Shown: positions 11,996-23,510 of the stretch, piece by piece
Layout of the letters: every line of letters begins with the position of its first letter
Numbering within the stretch: position 1 is the first letter of the stretch
Assembly: GCF_017591435.1 (NCBI RefSeq)
Contig: NC_059293.1
Coordinates: forward strand, 22,131,089 to 22,195,088
Direction: 5' to 3'
Length of the DNA stretch: 64,000 bases
Source: Portunus trituberculatus
Taxonomy: Eukaryota > Arthropoda > Malacostraca > Decapoda > Portunidae
The notes under the pieces: model-generated
The model's input: the letters and a program-made list of their open reading frames with translations, nothing else
The model's database searches: none
What the model was told of the DNA's origin: nothing
Translations under genes and position numbers: made by a program

Positions 11996-12326
11996 CGTGT
12001 TTAAGTGAACCTTATCAGAATACACTCGTCTGTCTGTCTTTAGAAAATTGTGATCGTATAGCAGACATCAATTCCATGTAGGTGATGCACTGGACTTGTA
12101 CATATATTAGTGAAGCTTGGGGAATTTGAGTTTGCCCACCACATTACTTATAAATCAGTTCGTGTTTGAGTGAACCTTATCTGTTTGTCTGTCTTTAGAA
12201 AATTGTGATCGTAAAGCAGACATCAACTGCTTGTACACCTATGTAGATGATGCACGGGACTTGCACTGTACATGTTAGTGAAGCTTGGGGAGTTTGAGTT
12301 TGCACACCACTTACTTATAACTCAGT
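11996..12326 (+). repeat. 165 bp tandem duplication
   Basis: Two adjacent units (11996-12160 and 12161-12326) share CGTGTTTAAGTGAACCTTATC-type starts, TTTAGAAAATTGTGATCGTA, GCAGACATCAA, GTGAAGCTTGGGG and CTTATAA. They differ by scattered substitutions and small indels. The duplication sits in the presumed leader intron of the HES gene. Confidence 0.9.
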
Positions 12327-12786
12327 CCTCCTTGCAACCCAATGCCATTCTCTCTCTTATGTGTCTCGTTTTCTTTCACAGATGACATTGTGAGAGGACT
12401 ATGCAGGCATCCAAAGAACCACACGACCCCTGTCCCGCCCTACCTGTCCTATGAGTCTTCCTTTCTGCATTTCCAACAAACTAGTCTTCCGTCAACCACG
12501 CTCACGATCTCCTCAGTGCCAATGAAATGCTCACCTCCCTTGGGAAAGATTAATGAACTAGACATCACCATCACCACCATCACCATCTGGGCAGCCAATC
12601 CTTTGCTCGGTCCTTCATTATCATCACTATCATAATAACATAAGGCTGGGGTATCTTCGCTATACATATATTTCTGTTTCTTGCAACATCCTCCCCCTAT
12701 CACTGTCTGTCCTCTCTCTTGCCCCACTCCCTCACCTCCTCCCTCGCTGTGTGCCCACCTCACCTTGCCTGCAGCGGTAAGGAGCC

Positions 12787-15700
12787 ATGGAGGAACACTC
12801 GTCAGTCGAGGTCGGGAGGCACGCGGGTGCGGACGCGGGCGAGACGGAGGTATGCCGCTCCAGCAAACCAAAACAGCAATTACTCCAAAAACCACAGCAA
12901 CAGCGGCACTGGAGCTATCTAGACCAGGAAACTGATTGTCCAAACGAATACGAGGAAGACGAAGACACATACCCGGAGGAAATGACGGCTGGAAGTAGCA
13001 TCAGTAGCAGTCATCGGGCCGCCTCCGTCTCGCCCCAAGCCTGCTCCATGAACAGAAAGGTAAGAGAGTGAGTGGCGCCATGCAAGAGAGTGTCTGGGAG
13101 GTTAGGAATAGGGAAAGGAAGTCCTGAAGGAATGACAGGATAGTAAAAGAAGGCAAGGGAAGGGACTGGTAGATAAGGGAATGGTGACAAAGAGATAGAT
13201 GATTGGAGAGAAGATAAGACTAAGAAAAAAAAAAAAAAAGGATTAACAGCATAAGGATATCAACAAAGGGCGAAGAAATGGATTGATAGACAGGAGAATG
13301 ACGACAAAGAGGCGGGAAGCGGAACATAAGGTATTGGGAAGGTAAGAATGAGCAAAAAAGAAATGACGGCATGAGATAAGGATAGATGTTGAGAAAAATT
13401 ACATAGACAGAGAGAAGAGAACAGAGAGATGGAGGAACATGGCGTGGTAGGGAAGGTAACAATGAGGAAGATACGAGTGACAGCATAAAAATTGACCGTA
13501 AATGGATGGGCGGATGATAAGGGGAGTGACAAATACACAGAGGAATACTAACAAACACACAGAAATATAGACCATTCAGACAGCGAAGAAAAGGATGATT
13601 TACGCCGAGAAAGGACAAAGTGTAAGTGAAAACCAGGCAGGCGAGGAGGAATACGACAAACAGACTGATGGACAGACAGACAAACACAAGGACACAAGGA
13701 TGCTGGGAAAGAGACAGAGCTCAGGGATAGACATTAGCGAGGATGAGGTTTGGCAATAATGGGGAGAGCACGAAAACAAGATTGATGAAGAAAACGTGGG
13801 ATGCCCCGTCTCCCCCCGTTTTGCGCCCCAAACCTCCCACCATTCCCCAATCCCCCTTCCCCTGCGGCACTCCAGCACGCCCTGAGGTTGCCTGATGTGC
13901 GTCGGGAAACAAGCAAACAAAGACAGTTCATTTAGTATTGGCATCACATCTCCTTTGCGTTCCTTTAAAGTAAGAGGGCTTCTCTACTTGTGGCCTCCTG
14001 ACTCCAAGCCATAACACGCACTTGCTCGGAGATACCATGCACGGGAGCTTAACGTGCAGGTAGAGTGTGTGACGCAACAGGTCCAGTAGGTGTGACGGGC
14101 TTATTAATTCGAGGAGGAACACCACCATTTAGTCACCCACCCACGATCATACAAGCCCCGCCCGCCTGCGAGGATCGAGAGACAGGGAGAGGAGGAGTGA
14201 GAAAAAAAAGTGTTGATGTCTAGCCTCTGCCGTGCTGCCCATGCACCGCTCACGCCGCCATGATCCTCACTGCCTTCACTTGTGCTGGAGTTTTGCGTCT
14301 TTCGATGCTGCTCCTTTGTTTCCGCAAAGGACAAGGTGACAAGTTTGAACGTTTACAGGAGGAATTCGATACAGGTGGTGGTTTGGGTGAAATTAATTGA
14401 ACGAAAACTTTAGAGACGTGTCGTAACATAAATTCAAGTACATAGGGAGGCAAGAAGGAGGAAAGATTAGATGTCTATGTGGGAGGAGTTGGATACAGAC
14501 AATGGTTTAGGAGAAATGAACGATGACGTTAGACTTGTAGTAGTTAATGTTACACAGGTGTGTCTTCCCCTCACCACTTCCTTGTTCTTGCCCCTCACAG
14601 AGTAACAAGCCTCTCATGGAGAAGAAGCGCCGCCAGAGAATCAACCGCTGCCTCAACGACCTCAAGTCCCTGGTGCTGGAGGGAAAAAACAAAGACGTAA
14701 GTATCCCTGGCGTGCCCTATACTTTATAACAGTGTAACTAGGGAAAAAAGGTTCTTGAGTCCTGCGGAATATACATTGTGCAGGTGATATGGTCGTGATT
14801 GGGGAGTATTATCCCAAGGCTTCATTTTATTATGAATGTGTGTTCCCAAGCTTGCTCTTTCCCGCAGCCGTCGCAATACAGCAAGCTGGAGAAGGCGGAT
14901 ATTCTGGAGATGACGGTGAGGCACGTGCAGGCCCTCCACCGCCTGGGCGTGGGCAGGCTGAGCAGCGGCGGCGGGCGTGTGTTGGGTGGTGACGAGGAGG
15001 GTAAGTATAGGGCGGGCTTCACTCACTGCGTGACGGAAGTAGACAAGTATCTGAGGTACTTGTCAGGCCTCGGTGACCTCCCTCAGGATGTCCACAAGAA
15101 ACTATTTGCTCATCTCAACTCTATCGCCACTTCCGTCACCTCCAACGTGAACACCACCACCACCACCGTCCAGAACAGCGTCAACGTGATGACCAACCCC
15201 ATGCCCTTCATCCTCGTGCTCAACACCACTCCGTCCCAGCCGCCCGCCACCATCGCTATCCCCGAAGCCGCCGGCAACTCGCTCGGCGCGCAGCCTGCCG
15301 TAACGCTGGTGACCACGTCCAAACTGGACAGCTTAGACAGCTCTGTTTCTCGCGGTGGAGGCCCTCAAATGATGCCTCAGCACGTGAACGGTGGAGACGT
15401 GACGCTGGTGCTGCCTCCCACCCACCAGGTGATCCCACAGAGTCACGCCAGAAACCAACCCAGCGCAGCCCTGCAGGCCTCGGCACCAGTCCTGACGGCC
15501 ATCCTCACTTCAGATAGAGGCCGTTGTGCCCCTCCCACCGTGGTGCAGCCGCCAGCACTCTCCACCAGCAGCGAGGACTCTGCATTGGGCCCCGACATCC
15601 TGGACACGTCTGACAGCGACATGAGTTCGTCGGGACTCAGCACACCCTTGTCCTCCATGAGCAGCGCAGGCTCCCCCGCTCCAGCTGACGACGCTGGCCG

Positions 15701-15968
15701 CTCCTCTCCTCGCAGGCCTGCAGGCTCCAGATCACCCCCCTTCAAACCTCACAACTGGAGCAGCGGAGTGTTCAGAGAGGAGCTTGGTGGGTCTTCATGC
15801 CACAGCCGTCCCGCTGTCCGCCGCCATCCTGTCTTAGCCCCGAAGCCCACGCAGGGGGTATGGCCGCAGTGCCCTGCTCCGCTGCCCAACACTTCCAAAA
15901 AACGGAAGGATAAAAGTCCACCTCCTCCACCTGCTGAGCCACAGTCTATGTGGAGGCCTTGGCACTGA
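12787..15968 (+). CDS. HES/hairy-type bHLH-Orange transcriptional repressor
   Basis: Coding exons 12787-13059, 14601-14696 and 14868-15968, all joined in phase 0, give 489 residues. The start follows a pyrimidine-rich acceptor ending at 12773 and an in-frame TAA at 12778-12780; context is GAGCCATGG. Residues 1-91 are acidic and low complexity. The basic helix-loop-helix spans about 93-149: NKPLMEKKRRQRIN with the HES-diagnostic proline at 95, then KLEKADILEMTV. The Orange domain is about 168-210, and WRPW at 485-488 is the Groucho-recruiting motif, followed by one extra His. By family knowledge this is a nuclear, Notch-pathway or segmentation repressor that binds N-box/class C sites. Family placement is secure. 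Whether it is hairy, deadpan, side or an E(spl) orthologue is unresolved, so no symbol is given. Introns are 1541 and 171 bases. Confidence 0.93.
13060..14600 (+). other. HES intron 1
   Basis: GTAAGA donor at 13060 and CCCCTCACAG acceptor ending at 14600. Purine-rich on the + strand; the long open frames on the opposite strand are pyrimidine-rich artefacts. Confidence 0.85.
14697..14867 (+). other. HES intron 2
   Basis: GTAAGT donor directly after the loop of the HLH and TTTCCCGCAG acceptor ending at 14867. The length is 171 bases, a multiple of three, but with stop codons in the host frame. Confidence 0.88.
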
Positions 15969-18119
15969 GCGTCATGGCAAGACACGGCTGCAACAAGAAC
16001 CACCGCCGCCTGCAGCCTCCCGCACCTCCACCGGCTTCTAAGGAGCATCAGTTTTGTCTTCAAAGGTCAGTCAAGCACTAGAAGCTTTCTTTCTCATTAT
16101 TTCTCCCATCACTCTGTTAGTCGCCTGCGTTCTCCAGGCACTCGACCGTTGTGTACCAGCTAGCAGCCCCTAGAGGGAGCTCCAGAGGGCACCACCACCC
16201 GCACCCTATCTCATGATCTCATGTTATTGTCCCACTGTGAGTCTGAAGGCCACGCTGGGGGTGGATCATTCTCCGTCATACTCAGCTGCCCAGGCGTGCA
16301 CTTGCCTCAGCAGCAGCACAGCAGCCAGTCAGCAAACAGCTGTGTGCTGCTGCTGCCACGCCTGGGCAGGCGATCCCCCTCCACCGCACATATTTCCCCC
16401 CATCCTCCCCACTATACCGACCCCCGGCGCCTTGGCCCAGGCTTCGTTTGTTTGTTTTGGGGTCTTTAAGACACTTTGTTATACGCTTAACCACACTGGG
16501 CCACTAACAGGCACTTGCTACTGCACGTGTGTGTTGCACTGCACCCTGCACCTTGCACTGTGTGTGTTTTTCTTGCACCTGTACCTTGCACCGTGTGATT
16601 TTTTACTGCACTTTGTACCTTGCACTTTGTACCTGCACGCCCCGCACCCCGCACCTGCACCACATTACCTCAATGAGGAGACCCAACGAGGGGCCGCGCG
16701 CCGGAAGCCCCTGGGAGAGCGCGCTCCCCACAGTGCCGCCTCGAGGCGATGTGGGGAGCGCTGCTCTTTCTTCAGCACTCACACAAATCAAAACTTGGTG
16801 ATGAGGCTTCCATTAGAGCGCTACAACACCCTGCATGGCTCCTCCTCTGCACCTCCAGACACGGGAGGAGCCACCAGCCTAGCGGCGGCCCCTCGCCTCG
16901 CCTCCCGCTTACTGTGGTGGTGTGTAAACTGTGATTCACCGGAACCCTCGTGCCGCCTCTCCCCGTGCCATACTGCACTCCCCACTCTCACCCACCTCCC
17001 CCAACCCCGCTGACCTGGCGCGCCTCCTCGTCATGATGGTAGAATACTTACCTCGTGTCAGTTTGGAGGCGCTGCACCATCAAGCAGTATTTTCGTCACG
17101 TTTATTAGATGGATTATTGTTATCTCAAGATGACACTGCTCTTTTCAAAAGACAAAATTTCATAATGCAGTGTGTCCTGGGAGCTGCCAGGTCACCATGT
17201 CTCCCAGTCACGAGAACACGTCCCCTGCCCCGTCCTGCCGCCCTGGCCCGCCCGCCCCGCACCTAACCCGCTACACTGGTTCCCTCTGCTGCCGGCCTCA
17301 CTCCGTCACTTGTTCCTGCTGACCCACCGTCTAGTCATTATCCCCGAGTATATATTTCCCTATATGGTGTCAGGCCGTGTGTTACGCTCAGCTCTGGCCG
17401 GAGACAAGGAACACAACCAAGGCAGCAGTGAAGGACACAGCAGCAGCAGGGAATCCGGCTCCATTCTTAAGAGACAGTTCAATGTTTTCTTTTCTTACTA
17501 GTGTCATTTTTTTAAAGATATAAACGATGTAGTATTTATGGTTGTGCGTGCGCGTGTATGTACAGTACGTAAATGATATCGATGGGACGGTAGTCAGGGA
17601 ACACCAGTCCCCCGGCTGGCCGCGCCAACTCCAAAAACTAAACAGATTAAATGGAAGAGCAAAGTACGTTTATTTGACACTAACGGCCACCAATGTGTGG
17701 TACATACGTACATACGTGTTCTCTGAAGCCCCGGAAGAAGGAAGCAGTTTTTGGTGAGAAAGAATCCCTCGGTTTTGGCGGCCACTTGTAAGTAAGCAGC
17801 TGAGTATTAGCTCTACTAGTCACCTCCTCCTTACGGTAATTACGAAGCTACAGCATCTCGTGACGTAATGGTCATTTCTTGGTAACTAGGCAAGTGATTC
17901 CGCTCATACAAGAAATGTCGTAGCTGTCTGGTCTCTGTCAAATTGAGATTTCCGCTCCAGCAACGCGCGCATGCGGGCGACAAACAAGTTCCGTGGCAGG
18001 ACGATTAGGGCGGAGGGCGAGGTGGGTAAGGAACTGTTTACTTTAACTCCCCTCTCCTGGATCACTGGTGTGACATCATGGAATCTTGCATGCTCGGCAG
18101 CCCCTTGTAATCACCAAAA

Positions 18120-18196
<77 letters not shown>
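18120..18196 (+). repeat. (TG)n microsatellite
   Basis: 38 TG units. Confidence 0.95.
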
Positions 18197-18198
<2 letters not shown>

Positions 18199-18642
18199 CA
18201 CGGGGCTTGGAAGGAATCAGCATGTCTCAGTTGTGGCTCAAGAGAAGGCTGGTTTCTTGACGTCACAAAGGCTCACCTTCACTCCCTTACCCCCTCCCCC
18301 CTCTCCCTCCCCACCTCTCCCACCATGGCTCATCTACTTATTGAAAAATGTATATTATTTATGGATTGTTGAATTAGTCAGTCAGAATTTTGTTGATATG
18401 GACGTTCCCATTTATTTATTTATCACCACATGTGATGCTACCGTATGGTGACGTCATCGCCCACTACACACTGGTCACTCATCACTCGTTGTTACGTGCA
18501 CGCACTTCACCGAGGACGATGTTTGGGCTTTTCTACTTAAAATGAAAAAAGAATATATATTTTATATAATTTATTACTGGCCGAGGGGCCCCGGTTCCAC
18601 TGTGTATTAATCTGTGATTTAAGTGTGATGGATTCTAATGTA

Positions 18643-18648
18643 ATTAAA
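18643..18648 (+). terminator. Candidate poly(A) signal of HES gene
   Basis: ATTAAA, a common variant signal, is followed within ~50 bases by a long GT-rich tract (18692-18743) that could serve as the downstream element. Not verified. Confidence 0.3.
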
Positions 18649-18689
18649 AACAAGAAAATTCACCTTTGTTTAAGTTAATATGAAACCTT

Positions 18690-18691
<2 letters not shown>

Positions 18692-18747
<56 letters not shown>

Positions 18748-18750
18748 ATG

Positions 18751-18799
<49 letters not shown>

Positions 18800-18810
18800 T
18801 AATAATTAAT
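18692..18810 (+). repeat. (GT)n-(TAA)n compound microsatellite
   Basis: (GT)n at 18692-18743, then (TAA)n to ~18810. It forms the tail of the repeat unit whose inverse copy ends in (TTA)n(CA)n at 22961. Confidence 0.9.
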
Positions 18811-19184
18811 GGTTCATTAATGCATAACGCAGCCGAGAGGATGAAAAATTTACATTGAAGGGACACATAGTAAAAGCAAATAATTCTAGAGTATATGCAA
18901 AACTCCAAACGTCAGAACTCCAGCAGTTAATTTAAAAATGACGTCTGAAAAAGCCTTGTAATTATGAAATTAGGAATAATTAAAAATAAATATTTGGGGA
19001 TTTGTACTTAGGGTGCAAATAAAGACATGAATCTCAATGTGTACGTAAAGTTGATTATGAATTGATAAATTTGACAATAGTAGAAATAGTGCTTTTCTTG
19101 TAACGGTCAGTGGTGGGAGGTGGACTGGTCGTTGTGGCGGTGGGGCGTCAGGGGCTAGGAAGTGACGGTATCTTGGGTTGTTGA

Positions 19185-19190
<6 letters not shown>
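18692..19190 (-). repeat. ~500 bp repeat, inverted copy 1
   Basis: The reverse complement of this segment aligns with 22430-22961 along its length. Shared phrases include AAGATACCGTCACTTCCTA, CCACTGACCGTTACAA, ATTGAGATTCATGTCTTTAT, GACGTTTGGA and TTTTGCATATACTCTA, before a shared (TTA)n(CA)n tail. It carries no open frame and looks like a non-coding mobile repeat or the 3' end of one. Confidence 0.8.

Positions 19191-19217
<27 letters not shown>
19187..19217 (+). repeat. (GT)n microsatellite
   Basis: Perfect GT run. Confidence 0.95.
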
Positions 19218-19218
<1 letters not shown>

Positions 19219-21358
19219 CAGCTGCCAGAGACAGCGGCATCTTCATTGACGCTGTCCTTGGTGCTCGCACCATTGCCTGGTCATCTCAAGAGCGGCGCCC
19301 CACACCCAACAAGTGACAACTCCCGGGCGGCGGCGAAGGTTGCTGGGCCACGCACACCTGCCCTGCTCAGACACGCCGCCACCGTGAAGGCAGATAATCA
19401 GGTATTTTTTGTATAAACTATCGACAACTTTTCATATAAACAAACAAGTGATTTTCACATAAGAATTATTCAAGGCAGAGGATGCGAGCGGCAAACCCAC
19501 AGGCTGGGTAGGCAAATTTCGTATAGGTATTGTCTGGTCGGCCCGCGCTCAGCTCATTGAGAGTGATAATGTATGTTCTTGAGAAATTCGTGAATGCATG
19601 CAATTGATGGTTATATATATTTACTGAATGGGTGAGCTATAAATCCTTTAGGAGAAAGTCATCATCGGGTTAGCAGGTAGACTATGCTGCCGCGGTGTTA
19701 TTGCAGCTTTAATGCCATCACGTGCTATTCAGGTGGCAAGCCGTGCCCATCATTATACTGGCTACAAAAAATCACTAATCCACATCGTATTTTGCTTATC
19801 TATCGCGCAGTCACTAAATGCATTGCTATGTGAGATAATTCAGGCAATTATAGCGATGTTTTTGTGACATTTCACCTCAGTTCGTCATCTCAGTGTTTCA
19901 ACACACACAATGACTAGAAACTATCAATACTCAAACACTGATGTGATCAGAGTTCCTCGAGACACGGGGCAGAGATTTGTACGTCAGTTTATTTCCCGCG
20001 AGGCGAAATCTGCCCGGAACTCGTCGATAGGGGTGGGGGTGTGGGCTACTGGCTTGGTGGATGGGAGGGTACAGGAGGAGATGGAGGGGAGTGAGAGGAG
20101 TGGAAGGAGATGGGGGGAAGGGTGAAGTGCAGCTGCTTTGCGTTACCACAAATACATCTTTCTGCATTGATTTCTTGATAATAAAAGAATTTCTGGCTAT
20201 GTGTTGCAATAATCATGTGTTAAATAGAAAAATGATGTTATGACATCAATATACTAGAGTTTAACCAATGATGGCAAACCAAGAGGCACAAAGAGGATAT
20301 TAGTTCATTACTATACCATATCAAACAGTAAACTTTGCCTTCCTCATCAGTCGTCTGTTTCTTTTCATTAATCTATCTCTCTATCCGCCCTACTATATAC
20401 AGGGGTAAGCATCGCTCCTTGTCGGCCCTCCACACACCGCAGTAAATGTATTCTGTATCTGACACGCAGAACGGGCGGAAATGTTCGTCGCGCCTCTTGA
20501 GGCGGCGACTTTCTTGGGTCGTGCAGTGGAGGAAGAGCTGAGCCAGGAATGAACAAATTTCCCATGCGACTATTAGAAATTAAAGACACAGTGCTGCAGA
20601 CGTGTGGTTCGATAATAGTTATTCAAATAAAAAGTTTCATAAAGTTTAGGCAGGTGGCAGCAAGTAGCGTGTGGCGGGGCGGCTCCTCCGTGCCATGGCC
20701 AGCAAGGACGTCCACCTGCGGTTATCACTTGTCTCCGGTGCTTTTCTTTATTCTTCGGACATGAACGCCACAGGTTTCCTCGTCCATTAGCGACGCACAG
20801 GGAAGCTCACCATAGACAGTAACACTCGGCACAATAATAACTGCGTCCGCGTAGCCACCAGGTGAGTCTCAGCACGCCTCCCTAATAATAAGCACTGGCT
20901 ACGTTTTGTGGTTCTTAATAAAGGTGGCAGCTGCCCAGCCTTCGTCTCTCCGATGTCCACTGCATCTGCTCTCTGCCCCCTCACCCTCACCCACCTCCGC
21001 CTATTTCGCCTAGAGCCATGACCTTCGACTCCCTCTCTTGTTCCTTGCTGTGGTCGAAAATTGTTACTGCCACCCACCTTCTCTATCTATCTCACCCTTT
21101 GTGTCTCTCTTCTATCCACCGCCTCCACACAGCACTATTAGTCCCCCTCACCACCTCTTTGACGCTCTCCACTGATGTAATTACCTGGAGCCTGGAAGAG
21201 ACGGACAGCTAAGTATATCCTACAAGCAGAAAATGATGGTAGGATTCTTGTCTCCAGAACCAGCAGATGCAGAACGTAGCTAATTATGAAAATACCAGTT
21301 CTCTTATGTATTATACAAGACGGCAAGGTATCTACACTTTCCTGCACGAACAAAACTT

Positions 21359-21359
<1 letters not shown>
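19218..21359. other. Intergenic, no gene accepted
   Basis: GC-rich block at 19.22-19.40 kb, then AT-rich DNA. Open frames at 19.9-20.2 and 20.4-21.2 kb are under 100 codons, without motifs. Confidence 0.35.

Positions 21360-21389
<30 letters not shown>
21360..21389 (+). repeat. (CT)n microsatellite
   Basis: Perfect CT run. Confidence 0.9.
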
Positions 21390-21392
<3 letters not shown>

Positions 21393-22025
21393 GTTAGCGT
21401 TGTACTCAAATGTCGCAGTGTATCCTTAGTAAGCACCAATAGCCCTCACTGATCTTACTTCAGGTCCATTGGAATAGCTGCAGTAATCCCTGGCAAGGCA
21501 TATCCTATACAGATGTTTCTTGGATCCGCCGCGACCGTGAGACCGGCTGTGTTTTCCTCTCATAGATTTTTAATTTTTTATTTTATTTATTTATTTTTTT
21601 TATTTACGGCTAACTGGGCGCCTCTGATGACCTGGGGTGGTGTTGGGGAAAGGGAGACGGGGGATATATTAGCCTGAAGGAGAAGTGAATTCTGATACTC
21701 AAGGTGGGCTGGGTGGAATCAGTTCTGCCTGGGATCAAAGATGCAGCTGCCGTGGTAATCTTGCGGTCGAGGCGGCGGGCATATTATCAAGTAACAGTTA
21801 CCTCAAAGAGAATTGTATGATCCGCCACAAGTACCACGAGACTATAAGTAACACCACGTCCATCACCAACACGACGAGTGCACGCAATAACATTTTACGT
21901 CATCATACAACGAGAAAAAAGTAATAAAGTCAATTTACGTACGGGTTTTTTTCATAAGTTTAAGTGGCGTTTATTCCATTTCCTGGGGTAAATGCTACCA
22001 TGAATCTTGTATATGCCTTTTATGT

Positions 22026-22216
<191 letters not shown>

Positions 22217-22429
22217 CTTGTTTTGCGAGATTTCATTAGGAGACCGAAAAAAATGTTCTCACACAAAAAAAAATCTCAGTTCTGCAAATAATAAATTTAA
22301 AGTGGTATAGCTTATTCTTTGCTCAATCTCGTGGACAAAAGGATCTATGGAGCTGATATCCCAACCAGAGTAATCACGATTATGTATCAGACCTCCCTCC
22401 ACCAGCCACAGTTACAGCAATTTGCAACC

Positions 22430-22880
22430 AAACTACTCAACAACCTTAAGATACCGTCACTTCCTACCCCCTGACTTCCCACCGCCTAAACGAGCAGTCC
22501 GCCACAATAACAAGAAGCTTGTCCTCACTCCACCTCCCACCACTGACCGTTACAATAAAACCACCACTACTACTGTTGGCAAATTTTGTTAATTCGTAAT
22601 CAACTTTGTTACATATACGTACATTGAGATTCATGTCTTTATTTGTACCAATCCCTAAAGGTTTCATTTAATTCTTCCTAGCTTCATAATTATAAGGCTA
22701 TAAATGACCTTTATAAGACGTCATTTTCAACTCTAACTGCCGGAGTTGTGACGTTTGGAATTTTGCATATACTCTATAAGTAAAACTATTTGCTTATACT
22801 CTGTATCTCTTCAATGTATATTTTCAGCCTCTCAGCTCCCTTTTGTATTGATAAGCCGTTAATTCTTCTTCTTCTTCTTC

Positions 22881-22929
<49 letters not shown>

Positions 22930-22961
22930 TATTATCATTACACACACACACACACACACAC
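22430..22961 (+). repeat. ~500 bp repeat, inverted copy 2
   Basis: Inverse partner of 18692-19190. It ends in (TTC/TTA)n at 22863-22940 and (CA)n at 22940-22961, exactly where similarity to the partner stops. That is consistent with a mobile unit carrying its own simple-sequence tail. Confidence 0.8.
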
Positions 22962-22974
22962 GTCAGTTCAAGTG

Positions 22975-23510
22975 GCAGCAGTCACCATACCACACCACAG
23001 CACACAACCATCACCGCCACCTCTGCCATCACACACCATACATATCACCACACAACACCACACCAGCAGATCATTACCACTACCATCACACACCATACCA
23101 CACCACATCCACCATCATGCACCGCCACACCCACCACCTCTACCATCACACACCATACCACCATGCACCGCCACACCCACCATCTCTACCATCACACACC
23201 ATACCACCACACAACACCACACCAGATCACTACCACTACCATCACACACCATACAACACCACAACACACTACACCATACCACCATTACCGCCACACCACC
23301 ATTACCATCACACACCATACCACACCATAGCACATCATACCACCACCGGCACACCACACCACCAATACCATCACACGCCATACCACACCACCGCCACCGC
23401 CGCCACACCACACCACCACTACCATCACACATCATAACATATCACACAACACCACACAAGACCACCACACCACCACTACCATCACACATCATAACATACC
23501 ACACAACCCT
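22975..23510 (+). repeat. CACCATACCAC-type imperfect minisatellite
   Basis: About 500 bases built from variants of ACCATCACACACCATACCAC with a variable higher-order spacing. It yields His/Thr-rich pseudo-frames on the + strand and Gly/Val-rich ones on the - strand, which I do not accept as genes. Confidence 0.85.

Larger units (their letters stand above)
15969..18648 (+). other. Probable HES 3' UTR with K-box motifs
   Basis: There is no other gene signal between the HES stop and an ATTAAA at 18643. TGTGAT (K-box core) occurs on the sense strand at 16594, 16930, 18431, 18613 and 18624. AUUUA-type pentamers occur at 18407-18423. In Drosophila E(spl)/Bearded transcripts K-boxes are microRNA-pairing destabilising elements. 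That the transcript extends this far is inference. A (TG)n tract lies inside at 18120-18196. Confidence 0.4.

Noticed and set aside
12449..12970. 173-codon - strand frame opposite HES exon 1
   Set aside because: Shadow of the HES exon and its pyrimidine-rich acceptor tract.
13220..13947. Ser/Leu/Phe-rich - strand frames in HES intron 1
   Set aside because: The intron is purine-rich on the + strand; the frames are compositional.
16213..17013. 266-codon + strand frame after the HES stop
   Set aside because: No motif. It lies in the likely 3' UTR and is rich in repeats of TGCACCTTGCAC type.
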